DNA of 64,000 bases, taken from Pseudomonas sp. Root562. GTDB lineage: Bacteria; Pseudomonadota; Gammaproteobacteria; Pseudomonadales; Pseudomonadaceae. A model generated the notes under the pieces. It saw nothing but the letters and a program-made list of their open reading frames with translations. It searched no databases and was not told where the DNA came from. The DNA is taken from assembly GCF_001427125.1 (NCBI RefSeq), contig NZ_LMGK01000012.1, positions 551,430 through 615,429 on the forward strand. Direction: 5' to 3'. Positions within the stretch are counted from its first letter, which is position 1. Every line of letters starts with the position of its first letter. Positions 35,201 through 45,074 of the stretch are shown piece by piece. Made by a program: the position numbers and the translations under genes.

Positions 35201-36903
35201 CCGGTGATGAACGCCAGCGGACGGATGACGATCTCATGCCCGTCGACCCAGCGGTCGGCCTTCAGCACATTCATTGCCGCCACGATGTAGCGATAGCCCT
35301 TTTCGTCAATGCCATGTTCGCCAAGAATTTTGCTTTGCAATGCTTGTAGCGCCAGCTGAATACGCAGGTTACTGGCGTAGAGGCGTTGACGGCGCAGCGA
35401 TTCAAGCGGGTCATCCAACAGCTTGCTCTTGACCTGTGCGGGGTAGGTCGCACCGATATCGACGGCGCTGATGGCCGTCTTGACATAGTCGGGCGTCATC
35501 CAGGTCGGCACTGCTGTGCCGTCCTTGTATCGCACCGACTGGTTGCCCAGCGGAAGGGCGATGAGGTTTTCGAGTGCCAGCTCGGCAAGGTCCAGGCGAT
35601 TGGTCTGGTTCATGCCAGGGGCCGTGAATGCCCCCCAGACCACTTGACTCTCGATAACGATCTCAATGTTCTCAAGCTTCATGCCGGCAACGTCACTGTG
35701 GCTTTTGAGCATGTGGGCTCGAAGGGCATCCAGTGCGAATGTCTTGATCGGAGCAATATCGTCGTCGAAGGATTTTCCGCTGTTGCGCAGTTGCAGCAAT
35801 GCCAGATCGAACAGGTGTCGACTGTAGCAACCCAGATCGAATGGCGAAGCGTTGTTCAGCCATTCGGGGATCAGACGCTGCACCTTTACGAAGTGCGAAA
35901 CCTGTTCGGTCTGAGTTGTACCGCTCACCTGCGCTGCGGCACGGGCAGGCGTCGTGAACACCGGTTTGCTGTCCCGTTGTCCAAACTCCAGGCCGGCAAT
36001 CGCATCAGTTTGCAGGGCAATCAGCGCGACGGCCTGATGATCAAAAAAATTCCCGGAGGGTTCGAACAGGCGCCATTGAAGCTTGGCTTCGGGTGGCATT
36101 TTTTCAACATACTTCGGCAAATCCTCGCCGAGTTTTTCCAGCGACTCATAGGTCCCGAACCCCGAAGCGATGGAGTGGGTCAGGATGATTGTGCGTGTCT
36201 CGACGGTGCCGATCACGACGGTCAGATCCGTACGATTGAGATGGCTGGATACGGTTCCATCGAGCCGGTCGAGGTCGATCAGGCAGACCCGAATCTTGTA
36301 GGTGTCGTGCTCAGTGCGTGTTTTCGCATCGGGATAGTCGAAAACATTGCGCGCGATCGCCAGTTGATGCGCATCCCAGCCTTCCACCTTTTGTACATTC
36401 CAGACCTGCCGCAGTGACTGCGACAACGCTTGCCAACGCAAAGTGGAACCTTGAGTGGTCTGGTCCCAGTATTCGAGTTGTTGTTCCTGATAGGCCACCA
36501 ACAGCACGGGCGACAGTTTATTGATCAGACGCCCTATGGCATCGATCCTGACCGGTAGGTGGATGGGCGTTTTCGTTCTGGGATTCAGGCTCAGGTAATG
36601 CTCGCCGTCGAGGTAGGTCACAGACTCGCCTGAACCGGCGTGCCGCAACAGCGCATCCGTCAGTGACTCGAATCGCAGGGTTCCGGGCCGGACGGCCCCG
36701 GCGACGATTTTCCAGCTCGGTGTAACGACCATCGCCATTGCGGGGTCGATGTTCAACTGTGGATACAGCTTTTTCAGATCGTCTCGAAGAATACGGGTGG
36801 CGACCTCCCTGATAGAGGGGCCGGTGACCAGTTGGGTGAGCAGATCACTTGGGTCGCTGGAGGCCTGATCAGGCTCGACAGCATTCGTTTCGGTAGAGGC
36901 CAT
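32275..36903 (-). CDS. Giant DUF6543/dermonecrotic-toxin-like protein, paralogue 2
   Basis: 1,542 aa, start at 36903 with AAGGAA at 6-7 bases. It is collinear with paralogue 1: PCILYRPLLAQALTQYPSAAN, SQYVFPGELPSVW, a hydrophobic block WMIFSAVLPFLGRTAGTAAWIW (about 712-735), RLRLRGGGKKSRLKALQKA (about 925-943), a coiled-coil stretch, then VEWLHSKGEVDIVPVGDR (about 1430) leading into a terminal RRDYLQEYEVRDATSANALWYAHFHY domain. No signal peptide is visible. 132 bases without a terminator separate it from paralogue 1, so the two are probably cotranscribed. No secretion apparatus or immunity-like gene adjoins them, except that the next genes are ordinary metabolism. Confidence 0.6.
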   Translation of the reverse strand: MASTETNAVEPDQASSDPSDLLTQLVTGPSIREVATRILRDDLKKLYPQLNIDPAMAMVVTPSWKIVAGAVRPGTLRFESLTDALLRHAGSGESVTYLDGEHYLSLNPRTKTPIHLPVRIDAIGRLINKLSPVLLVAYQEQQLEYWDQTTQGSTLRWQALSQSLRQVWNVQKVEGWDAHQLAIARNVFDYPDAKTRTEHDTYKIRVCLIDLDRLDGTVSSHLNRTDLTVVIGTVETRTIILTHSIASGFGTYESLEKLGEDLPKYVEKMPPEAKLQWRLFEPSGNFFDHQAVALIALQTDAIAGLEFGQRDSKPVFTTPARAAAQVSGTTQTEQVSHFVKVQRLIPEWLNNASPFDLGCYSRHLFDLALLQLRNSGKSFDDDIAPIKTFALDALRAHMLKSHSDVAGMKLENIEIVIESQVVWGAFTAPGMNQTNRLDLAELALENLIALPLGNQSVRYKDGTAVPTWMTPDYVKTAISAVDIGATYPAQVKSKLLDDPLESLRRQRLYASNLRIQLALQALQSKILGEHGIDEKGYRYIVAAMNVLKADRWVDGHEIVIRPLAFITGQDKNKTPDEVTNMFVIGPRDMANGPCILYRPLLAQALTQYPSAANLLYAIKHDKELRESTLAWLADDVRFNYSQYVFPGELPSVWTVSQLLADPTISLRMSGPVSLGQKVIEHDRLMKLFKANANALIMKSERDSVSNAESRWASFKQRAWMIFSAVLPFLGRTAGTAAWIWQILDDLQEGIDARENQDTPAQWSALTDLFLTLGMVLAHQATARRQPARARPAKTETAVIGGAQKNPPPQTPASIQLPDIEDDYLPAEHQTSLHPATVLNSNSAGLGPTLDRYKIPKPPGLGAASTEGWHKHLYEHQSKYYAPVGERWFEVFLNDDEIVQIVDTRKQPSITGPLLINNSRGDWVIDIRLRLRGGGKKSRLKALQKANATKITEIKAHLAVFDAQMASKRQSITDAYNTMKKASADARDAAKQTFLDKLEERIGEYEITIEKLKSLNLVEDVRNYRDAMIEMLGTQLFFNQTWIDEKYPAFVDALKLTLEHLDAKEDSAQSPPAGTFENMSDLTQGVIEKVEFAQLRFKELTRLGKKAEQLSLEYQKKLPKFDLPDLKSLQVTLAREVCVKSGETAELSSAKASLEQIVEDADLTVNSAMELMGDAQLLRTDERIEALNNLIDQFAAIEQRLKSFSTANQEQIVQTQFTRLQGRIDEFNQQTVGHLADLLREQQLLEPVPGPSRTTSTSNKRVITTRFKGTVIGQTRKTAPGHMVLVDVTAPVTGKVIATFHEKTPGVWVERLTMKPQAPKTRLPDPGARIKAGKALLDALPAFIQRTEADSKQSWQLPVEIEEAFHQQASRLEEATKAINAALMQSNTTQDHTNEAQSVLTQLATQTALLYAEGHRLRLEMTKRQPPTAARVEWLHSKGEVDIVPVGDRRRLKGQRRDYLQEYEVRDATSANALWYAHFHYAQLKDDVQSYTAAHLKTREQRLLGRVDIGASTSNQDAIEIYRSRISPQLARSLFFAKTSTST

Positions 36904-37008
36904 GTGCGTTCCTTGCTGAGGGACTGGGACGTGCGCGTCAACGCGCCGCTCAGGTTCGGAAGGTAACGTGGGGTGGGATGGGGCGTGCGGTACTTAAATA
37001 TCGTCCGG

Positions 37009-37191
37009 AAAAAAAGACCCGCCATAAGCGTAATGCTGTTCACTTAAGGACGAACACCCGTGGCGAGGGAGCTTGCTCTCGATGCGCTGCAGTCCCTTTC
37101 AGGACCGCTCCGCGCTCCAGCGGGAGCAAGCTCCCTCGCCACAGGATGCCAGCGTTCTCTTAAGTGAACAGCATTACGCCATAAGCGGGTC
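37009..37191 (-). terminator. Terminator hairpin split by an inserted element
   Basis: GACCCGC (37016-37022) and GCGGGTC (37185-37191) are complementary. On the minus strand they are followed by seven T (37009-37015). Joined directly they would give a compact terminator, GACCCGC-CATAA-GCGGGTC, for the polyamine-binding gene. The element at 37029-37178 sits in its loop. Confidence 0.75.
37029..37178. mobile_element. Palindromic MITE-like element with target duplication
   Basis: About 150 bases bounded by perfect 20-bp terminal inverted repeats: CGTAATGCTGTTCACTTAAG at 37029-37048 and its complement at 37159-37178. Inside lies a GTGGCGAGGGAGC palindrome like that at 11857. CCATAAG is directly repeated at both edges (37022-37028 and 37179-37185), up to 11 bp if the TIR is taken to start at TAATG. 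No transposase is present, so it would be non-autonomous. Confidence 0.8.
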
Positions 37192-37218
37192 TTCACTGGC
37201 GCGCAAACACTGGCTCGT

Positions 37219-38319
37219 TCAGGTTCCGGATTTGATCTTGGTCCACGCCCGGGTGCGCGCGCGTTCGGCATCGCGCGGCAGCGGTTGCAGGGTGTAGAGC
37301 GTGCTCATCGCCGTGTCGGTCGGATACAGGTTCGGGTTGTTGCGGATGGCCGGGTCGACCATTTCCGTGGCGTCCTTGTTCGGGTTCGGGTAACCGACGA
37401 AATCGCTCACCGGCGCGATCACCTGAGGTTGCAGCAAGTAGTTGATGAAGGTGTAGGCGTCTTCCGGGTTCTTCGCGCCCTTGGGAATGGCAAGCATGTC
37501 GAACCAGATCGGCGCGCCTTCCTTCGGCAGGCGCATGTCGACGGTCACACCGTTTTTGGCTTCCTTGGCGCGGTTGGCCGCCTGGGAGAAGCTGCCGGAG
37601 TAACCGACCGCGACGCAGATGTCGCCGTTGGCGATGTCGGCCATGTACTTGGAAGAGTGGAAGTAAGTGACGTACGGACGGATTTTCATCAGCAGTGATT
37701 CAGCCTTGGCGTAGTCCGCAGGCTTTTTGCTGTTGGGATCGAGGCCGAGGTGTTGCAGGGCCAGAGGCAGGATCTCCGAGGGCGAGTCGAGCAGGGCGAC
37801 GCCGCACTGCTTGAGCTTGCTGATGTTTTCTTCCTTGAAGATCAGGTCCCAGCTGTCCACGGGAGCGTTGTCACCCAGCACGGCCTTGACCTTGTCCGGG
37901 TTGAAGCCGATCAGGATCGTGCCGTACATGTAGGGCACGGCAAATTTGTTGCCCGGGTCATTGGCTTCGATCAGCTTCATCAGCTTGGGATCGAGGTGGT
38001 TCCAGTTCGGCAATTTGCTGCGGTCCAGAGGCTGGAATACGCCCGCTTCAATTTGCTTGGCGAGGAACACATTGGACGGCACCACCACGTCGTAGCCGGA
38101 GTTGCCGGTCAGCAGTTTGGCTTCCAGCGCTTCGTTGGTATCGAAGATGTCGTAGACCAGTTTGGTCTGCGCGTTCTGTGCCTTGAAGTCTTCCAGGGCT
38201 TTGGGCGTGATGTAGTCGAACCAGTTGTAGACACGCAACGTTCGTTCTTCGGCCTGTGCGGCACCGCTCAGTACCGTGGCGCAAAGCGCAGGGACGATTA
38301 AACGCTTGAGATTCTTCAT
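37219..38319 (-). CDS. Polyamine ABC transporter substrate-binding protein (PotF/SpuD-like)
   Basis: 366 aa. A signal peptide (KNLKRLIVPALCATVLSGAAQA) precedes the periplasmic binding fold: LRVYNWFDYITPKALEDFKAQ, YDVVVPSNVFLAKQIEAGVFQPLDRSKLPNW, VPYMYGTILIGFN, GYSGSFSQAANRAKE, EGAPIWFDMLAIPKGAKN, YPTDTAMSTLYTLQPLPR. It should bind putrescine, spermidine or acetylated derivatives. No permease or ATPase is adjacent. The gene lies 12 bases after aphA, so the two are cotranscribed, as PA1409-PA1410 are in P. aeruginosa. Confidence 0.9.
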   Translation of the reverse strand: MKNLKRLIVPALCATVLSGAAQAEERTLRVYNWFDYITPKALEDFKAQNAQTKLVYDIFDTNEALEAKLLTGNSGYDVVVPSNVFLAKQIEAGVFQPLDRSKLPNWNHLDPKLMKLIEANDPGNKFAVPYMYGTILIGFNPDKVKAVLGDNAPVDSWDLIFKEENISKLKQCGVALLDSPSEILPLALQHLGLDPNSKKPADYAKAESLLMKIRPYVTYFHSSKYMADIANGDICVAVGYSGSFSQAANRAKEAKNGVTVDMRLPKEGAPIWFDMLAIPKGAKNPEDAYTFINYLLQPQVIAPVSDFVGYPNPNKDATEMVDPAIRNNPNLYPTDTAMSTLYTLQPLPRDAERARTRAWTKIKSGT

Positions 38320-38331
38320 GCTTGTATTTCC

Positions 38332-39363
38332 TCAGCAAGCGCTTTCAAAACCTTCGAGAACGTTCACGGCGTTGATACCGATTTCTTCGACTGCGTACCC
38401 GCCTTCCATCACGAACAGCGTCGGTACGCCTAGCTTGGCGATGCGCTTGCCCATGGCCAGGTAATCCGGACTGTCGAGCTTGAACTGCGAGATCGGGTCG
38501 TCCTTGAACGTGTCGACGCCCAGGGACACGACAACGATGTCGGCGCCATAGCTTTGGATCTCTTTGCAAGCGTGTTCCAACGCTGCACTCCAGGTGTCCC
38601 AGCCGCTGCCGGCAGGCAACGGATAGTTGAAGTTGAAACCTTCACCGGCGCCTTCACCCAATTCGTCTTCATAGCCGAGGAAGAATGGAAACTCGGCTTC
38701 CGGGTGACCATGGATCGAAGTGAACAGCACATCGCTGCGCTCGTAGAAAATCGATTGAGTGCCATTGCCGTGGTGGTAGTCGACGTCGAGAATCGCGACC
38801 TTTTTGTGGCCCTGATCGAGGAATGCCTGGGCAGCGATGGCCGCGTTGTTGAGGTAGCAATAACCTCCCATCAAGTCGCCGGCAGCGTGGTGTCCTGGTG
38901 GGCGGCAGAGGGCGAAGGCGCTGCGGGCGCCGCGCTGGATTTCGGCTTGGGCCGTGAGCGCAACTTGCGCTGCACTGTACGCTGCCTGCCAGGTGCCGGC
39001 GGTGATCGGGGCGCCGCCATCGAAACTGTAGTAACCCAGTTCACCATGCAGGCTCGTGGGTTTGACGCGACGCAGCGTGCGCGCGGGCCAGGTGTAGGGC
39101 AGCAAGTCACCGTCGGTGTTGAACTCGGTCCAGCGTGCCCAGGCGCCTTTGAAAAAGTCGAGATAATCGCGGCTGTGGATACGCGCGATCGGTTCGAGGC
39201 CGAAATCCTTCGGCGCCTCCACTGGGCCGAGATTCTGCTTTTGCACTCTGCCAAGCACGTGGTCGGCCCGCGATGGCATTTCGAAGCAGGGCTTGAGTTG
39301 CCCGTCTATCAATTCGCAGCGGCCATGGTGCAGGTGGTGATCGTCTGAGTAGATCGTCAGCAT
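38332..39363 (-). CDS. aphA: Acetylpolyamine amidohydrolase (histone-deacetylase fold)
   Basis: 343 aa. It deacetylates acetylated polyamines in the cytoplasm. Zinc ligands are visible: Asp195 and His197 in ILDVDYHHGNG, and the later Asp in VSLGVDTFKDDP. The active-site histidine pair is in CRPPGHHAAGD and the catalytic Tyr in VMEGGYAVEEIG. Length and numbering agree with the characterised enzyme. I chose the ATG at 39363 (GGAGA 9 bases upstream, sequence MLTIYSDDHHLHHG); the frame continues far upstream without a start signal. It is the first gene of an operon with the polyamine-binding protein. Confidence 0.93.
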   Translation of the reverse strand: MLTIYSDDHHLHHGRCELIDGQLKPCFEMPSRADHVLGRVQKQNLGPVEAPKDFGLEPIARIHSRDYLDFFKGAWARWTEFNTDGDLLPYTWPARTLRRVKPTSLHGELGYYSFDGGAPITAGTWQAAYSAAQVALTAQAEIQRGARSAFALCRPPGHHAAGDLMGGYCYLNNAAIAAQAFLDQGHKKVAILDVDYHHGNGTQSIFYERSDVLFTSIHGHPEAEFPFFLGYEDELGEGAGEGFNFNYPLPAGSGWDTWSAALEHACKEIQSYGADIVVVSLGVDTFKDDPISQFKLDSPDYLAMGKRIAKLGVPTLFVMEGGYAVEEIGINAVNVLEGFESAC

Positions 39364-39520
39364 TTGTTGTTCTCCGCAGGGCTGGTTCGGTTGAGCACAG
39401 TCTTGCGGCGCAGACGATTCAGGAGAACGGCAGGAAAGGCCAAAAGGGGATCGATGTGGCCAAAACATTTGACCGAAATTCGCCTCTCGAATAACGCTGC
39501 AAAACCCGTAGGAGTGAGTA

Positions 39521-40513
39521 TCAGGGCCGGAACTGGCTCGGCGCGACACCGCTCCAGCGCACAAACGCATGACGAAAACTGGCGGTCTCGCTGAACCCCA
39601 GGGCCTCGGCGATTTGATAGATCGGCAGTTGATCCTCGCACAGCATTTGTTTGGCCTGCTCGAAGCGCAGTTCGTCGAGCAGTTCCTGATAACTGCATCC
39701 CAGATCTTTCAGATGCCGACGCAAGGTGCGCGCCGAACAATTCATCTGCTCGGCCAGCCCTTCAAGCCCTGGCGCGGCGTTCAATTGCGCACGGAGCAAC
39801 TGCCGAATCCGCCCTAACCAGGCCTGGCGCCCCGTGAATTCGAGGTTCTGCTTGCGGCAACGTTCGGCCATGGCCTGGTGGGTGATGACATCGGCCAGCG
39901 GCAATGGCTGGTCGAGCCAGCGCTTGTCGAAGGCAAAGGCGTTGTCCCGCGCCCCAAAGAGCAGCGGGCAATTGAAATGTTCGGCGTAGGTCGATTCATA
40001 GTCGGGCGCGGCATGTTCGAAGCGTGCAGCCAGCAACGGCAGTGAATGCCCGAGCAGATCGTCGCAGGTGACTTTCAACGACACCAGGCAAAACTCCGCG
40101 TTGAACACGGCCATCGCCGGGCTCTCACGGTAGTCGGCCGCGACGAACCAGATACGCTCGCCATCGTCTTCCAGGCTCAATTCGAAAAATGTTCCCAGCA
40201 ACGCCGGATACCGCATCGCCAACCGTAAAGCGTCACCGAAGGTGGCACTGGTGAGCAGGGCGTAACCAAGCATGCCGTAGCAGGAAACGTGCATTCGCCG
40301 CCCCAGTTCCAGGCCGATGTCACGCTTGAGCGCAACGGCGTTGGCGCAGACCTGCATTTCCTGATTGGTGGTGATGCGCGTGTCGGCCCGGTGCAGGTCC
40401 GCCGCACTGATGCCGCTGCCGGCCAGCAGCGCCTCGCTGGACAAACCTTCGGCCTTGAAGACGTTGAGGATCAGCGAGACGGCGTTGAGCGTGGTGAGGT
40501 GGGAGTGGAGCAT
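39521..40513 (-). CDS. AraC-family regulator (arabinose-binding-like N-domain)
   Basis: 330 aa. The N-terminal domain of the OruR/GliR kind is followed by two helix-turn-helices in the last ~100 residues (GLEGLAEQMNCSARTLRRHLKDLGCSYQELLDELRFEQAKQML and YQIAEALGFSETASFRHAFVRWSGVAPSQFR). It lies 157 bases upstream of aphA on the same strand and may control the polyamine pair or an unlinked target; the site has not been found. Confidence 0.85.
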   Translation of the reverse strand: MLHSHLTTLNAVSLILNVFKAEGLSSEALLAGSGISAADLHRADTRITTNQEMQVCANAVALKRDIGLELGRRMHVSCYGMLGYALLTSATFGDALRLAMRYPALLGTFFELSLEDDGERIWFVAADYRESPAMAVFNAEFCLVSLKVTCDDLLGHSLPLLAARFEHAAPDYESTYAEHFNCPLLFGARDNAFAFDKRWLDQPLPLADVITHQAMAERCRKQNLEFTGRQAWLGRIRQLLRAQLNAAPGLEGLAEQMNCSARTLRRHLKDLGCSYQELLDELRFEQAKQMLCEDQLPIYQIAEALGFSETASFRHAFVRWSGVAPSQFRP

Positions 40514-40596
40514 GGGAGGTTCCAGCCTTGGGATGGCTGGAACGCAGCAAGTTGCATGCCTGCTTCAACGTGTTGCGTGTCGCAAATAACCAACCC

Positions 40597-40670
40597 GTAG
40601 GAGCGAGGCTTGCCCGCGAAGCTTTTGGCGTACTTGAGGCCGCGTTCGCGGGCAAGCTTCGCTCCTACAG
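40597..40670. repeat. Palindromic repeat, GTAGGAGC family
   Basis: GTAGGAGCGAGGCTTGCCCG and the complement of CGGGCAAGCTTCGCTCCTAC pair over 24 bases with few mismatches, between the asparaginase stop and the AraC start. Confidence 0.85.
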
Positions 40671-40686
40671 ATTTTTGTGGAGCGGG

Positions 40687-41691
40687 TCAGATCAACTCGC
40701 CGCAGAGGTCCAGTTCTGCCAGGCGGCGCACCTCGGCGGTATCGAGCCCGGCGCTCAACAGCGCATGCAACTTGCCGAACGCCGCCTCACGGGTCATGCC
40801 GCCACCCGACAGCACGCCCACACCGCGCAAGCGACTGCCAGCCTCATACACATCCAGCTCCACGCCACCTTCATGGCACTGAGTCACGGCGACAACGACA
40901 ACGCCTTTATCCCGCGCCCGCTCCAGGCTGGCGAGGAACGCCGGGTTGTCGCTCGGCCCCGTGCCGCTGCCGTAGCACTCCAGCACCAGGCCTTGAATGC
41001 CGCTGTCGAGCAGGCCGTCGAGAATCCCGGCGCTGATGCCGGGAAACAATGGCAGCACCGCGACATTCGCCAATTGTCGGGGCTGGTTGTAGTTCAACGG
41101 CGCCGGGATCGAAACCGCTTTCACGCCGCCACCCTGGCGCTCCAGGCGCTTGAATGGATGCCGGCCGAAACTGCGCACCTTGGCGCAACGGGTCGGGGCC
41201 AGCAGTTCGCCGTGGAAATACAGTTGCACGCCCGGCGCCAGGCCTTGGCCCAAGGCAACCAGCGCACCGCTGAGGTTTTCCCAGGCATCGCTGTCCGTTA
41301 CGCCGGCCGGCAACATGGAACCGGTGAACACCACGCGAGCCTTCAGGCCGAGCAACTGAAAGCTCATGGCTGCGGCGCTGTAGGCCAGGGTATCGGTGCC
41401 ATGCAGGATCAGCACGCTGTCGCAGCCCTGGACATCCACCGCATCGACCACCGCTTCACGCAGTTGCTGCCAATACGCGGGGGTCATGTTGGCACTGTCG
41501 ATCAGCGGCGACATCTCGCGAAAGCGCCATTGCGGTACGACGAGATCAGGCTGGCTGTGCAGGTATTCGCGCATCCGCGCTTCGAAACCGGACGCCGGGG
41601 CCAGGCCGTTGGCGCTCGCCTGCATGCCGATGGTGCCGCCGGTATAGAGCACCATGACGTGCTGGGCGGCAGGATAGGTCGACGAATTCAT
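40687..41691 (-). CDS. L-asparaginase (cytoplasmic type)
   Basis: 334 aa. It hydrolyses asparagine to aspartate and ammonia. The first catalytic Thr is in VLYTGGTIGMQ (Thr20), the second in LILHGTDTLAYSAAAM. The family features FTGSMLPAGVTDSDAWENL and LECYGSGTGPSDNPAFL are present. No signal peptide is seen, so it is cytoplasmic like E. coli AnsA. Start is the ATG at 41691 with GGAG about 12 bases upstream; the extra 14 residues to 41733 are encoded by the intergenic palindrome and are not used. The next gene upstream on the strand is an AGCS symporter. Confidence 0.9.
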   Translation of the reverse strand: MNSSTYPAAQHVMVLYTGGTIGMQASANGLAPASGFEARMREYLHSQPDLVVPQWRFREMSPLIDSANMTPAYWQQLREAVVDAVDVQGCDSVLILHGTDTLAYSAAAMSFQLLGLKARVVFTGSMLPAGVTDSDAWENLSGALVALGQGLAPGVQLYFHGELLAPTRCAKVRSFGRHPFKRLERQGGGVKAVSIPAPLNYNQPRQLANVAVLPLFPGISAGILDGLLDSGIQGLVLECYGSGTGPSDNPAFLASLERARDKGVVVVAVTQCHEGGVELDVYEAGSRLRGVGVLSGGGMTREAAFGKLHALLSAGLDTAEVRRLAELDLCGELI

Positions 41692-41716
41692 GGAGCTGCT
41701 CCGAGAACGATGATGT

Positions 41717-41748
41717 CCTGTAGGAGCCAGCAAGCCGGCTCCTACAGG
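41717..41748. repeat. Short palindromic repeat, GTAGGAGC family
   Basis: CCTGTAGGAGCC and GGCTCCTACAGG flank an 8-base loop, between the symporter stop and asparaginase start. It is a minimal copy of the family. Confidence 0.8.
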
Positions 41749-41768
41749 GGATTTCGCACTTTAACCGA

Positions 41769-43217
41769 TCAGCGTTGCGCTGCGGTCACACCTTGCGGCT
41801 CAGCCTGGTTCTGAACGGCGGCCGGTGGATTCGCCGGCCAGGCCTGACGATCCAGATCCAGATCCGGGAACTTGCTCGAATCGAACACCGGCGTCTTGAT
41901 CCCGGCGGCGCGCTGATCATCGTAGTCACGCAGGATGCGCATGCCGACCTTGAACAACAGGGCCAGCGCGATCAGGTTGACGAAAGCGAGCAGGGTCATG
42001 GTGATGTCGGCGAAGGCGAACACGGTGCCGAGGTTTTCGATGGCGCCCCAGAAAATCAGCACCAGTACCAGCGCTCGATAACCCATCAACGCCTTGCGGT
42101 TTTCACCGATCAAAAAGCGCAGGTTGTTTTCGCCCAGGTAGTAGTTGTAGAGGATCGAGGTGAACACGAACAACGCCAGCGCCACGGAAATGAACATCCG
42201 GCCCCAGTCACCGACCACTGCTGCCAGGGAGTTCTGGGTCAGGGCAATGCCGTCGCCTTCGAAGCCCGGGGTGTAGAAGCCCGAGAGCAGGATCAGCAAC
42301 GCCGTGCAGGTGCAGATCACGAAGGTATCGAGGAACACACTGAACGCTTGAACCACGCCTTGCGCCACCGGGTGCTCGACCGCTGCCACCGCTGCCACGT
42401 TAGGCGCACTGCCCAGGCCCGCTTCGTTGGCGAACACGCCGCGTTTGACGCCCATGATAATGGCGCTGCCCACCAGTCCACCAAAGGCCTGGTCCAGACC
42501 GAAGGCGCTCTTGACGATGGTCATCAGCATGCCCGGCACCTGGTCGAATTGCAGCACGATCACGTAAATGGTCACGCCGATGTAGACCAGGGTTTTCACC
42601 GGCACCAGCAGGTCGGCGACCTTGGCGATGCGCTTGATCCCGCCGATGAACACCAGGCCCAGCAGCACGGCCAGACCGAGGCCGGTGTAAGTCGTGTCGA
42701 GGCCGAATGCGTTGTTCAGCGAGTGAGTCACGGCGTGGGCTTGCAAGCCGTTGAAGGCGAACCCGAAGGTCACCAGCAACAGAAAAGCCATCAACATGCC
42801 GAGCCAGCGTTTTTGCAGACCGTGCTGGATGTAATAGGACGGGCCGCCACGGAACTGACCTTCCGAGTCGCAGCGCTTGTAGAGCTGGCCCAGGGAGCAT
42901 TCGAAGAAGCTGCTGGACATGCCGACCAGTGCGGTCACCCACATCCAGAACACCGCGCCTGGGCCGCCGAGTGTCACAGCGATACCGACACCGGCAATGT
43001 TGCCCGCACCGACGCGGCCGGCGAGGCTGAGCATCAGGGCCTGGAACGAACTGAGTTGCCCGGCGCTGCTTTTGAGGCTGTCGCGGAACACCGCGAACAT
43101 GTGGAAGAAATGACGCAATTGAACGAAACGCGAGCGGATCGTGAAGTAGCTACCGAGCCCGACAATGAGCACGATCAGTACTTTCCCTGAGAGGAAGTCG
43201 TTAATGACTTCGAGCAT
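41769..43217 (-). CDS. AGCS-family alanine/glycine:cation symporter
   Basis: 482 aa, about ten membrane segments. LAGRVGAGNIAGVGIAVTLGGPGAVFWMWVTALVGMSSSFFECSLGQLYK is the family signature region, with GVKRGVFANEAGLGSAP as the second. It imports small amino acids, usually alanine or glycine, with Na+ or H+. A hydrophilic, Pro-rich C-terminal tail of about 45 residues follows the last helix. GAGGAA lies 8 bases before the ATG. Asparaginase is downstream and aspartase upstream, so asparagine or aspartate as a substrate is possible but not shown. Confidence 0.9.
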   Translation of the reverse strand: MLEVINDFLSGKVLIVLIVGLGSYFTIRSRFVQLRHFFHMFAVFRDSLKSSAGQLSSFQALMLSLAGRVGAGNIAGVGIAVTLGGPGAVFWMWVTALVGMSSSFFECSLGQLYKRCDSEGQFRGGPSYYIQHGLQKRWLGMLMAFLLLVTFGFAFNGLQAHAVTHSLNNAFGLDTTYTGLGLAVLLGLVFIGGIKRIAKVADLLVPVKTLVYIGVTIYVIVLQFDQVPGMLMTIVKSAFGLDQAFGGLVGSAIIMGVKRGVFANEAGLGSAPNVAAVAAVEHPVAQGVVQAFSVFLDTFVICTCTALLILLSGFYTPGFEGDGIALTQNSLAAVVGDWGRMFISVALALFVFTSILYNYYLGENNLRFLIGENRKALMGYRALVLVLIFWGAIENLGTVFAFADITMTLLAFVNLIALALLFKVGMRILRDYDDQRAAGIKTPVFDSSKFPDLDLDRQAWPANPPAAVQNQAEPQGVTAAQR

Positions 43218-43472
43218 GGATTATTCCTCGCTGTTTTTTGTGTAGGCAACAATGCTGGCCGGACAGACACATCGAGTTACATCAGTTGGCGCTCGGCACA
43301 ACAGGCGGGTCGATGTTCGTCCCGGTTTCATATCGCGGGTTTGTTATTAGTTCGGGTTTCGCATGGGTTGTGGTCTCGCTACCGACGACCGCTCACGCGA
43401 AGAGGGGCGGCACTATACCGATGACAGTGCCGTCCGTCTGCACGGTTGTGGTGCAAGCACGCAATTGCAGGC

Positions 43473-43526
43473 GCAAGGCTTGCCCGCGATGGCGATTGTG
43501 AGAACGCCATCGCGGGCAAGCCTTGC
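43473..43526. repeat. Palindromic repeat, perfect 22-bp arms
   Basis: GCAAGGCTTGCCCGCGATGG (and two more bases) at 43473-43494 is the exact complement of 43505-43526. A further GCTCCTAC tail follows. It is the same family as 54259-54350 and 58466-58537. Confidence 0.85.
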
Positions 43527-43545
43527 TCCTACAGCTGTAAAAAAA

Positions 43546-43581
43546 TCAAAAAAAAGGGCCGGGAGAGTGATCTCCAAGCCC
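43546..43581 (-). terminator. Terminator of aspA
   Basis: Read on the minus strand, GGGCTTGGAGA and TCTCCCGGCCC form an imperfect stem (43556-43581) followed by eight or more T. It lies 64 bases past the aspA stop. Confidence 0.75.
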
Positions 43582-43644
43582 TCAAAAGGTGAGAGGTGTC
43601 TAGTCCCTCGACCTGGTGAGCGGTGCTACAGGTAACGCGTCGGT

Positions 43645-45069
<1,425 letters not shown>

Positions 45070-45074
45070 GATAG

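Larger units (their letters stand above)
43218..43644. other. Intergenic stretch between aspA and the symporter
   Basis: 427 bases holding the terminator at 43546-43581 and a palindromic repeat at 43473-43526. The remaining ~250 bases hold the symporter promoter region; no gene or RNA is evident. Confidence 0.6.
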
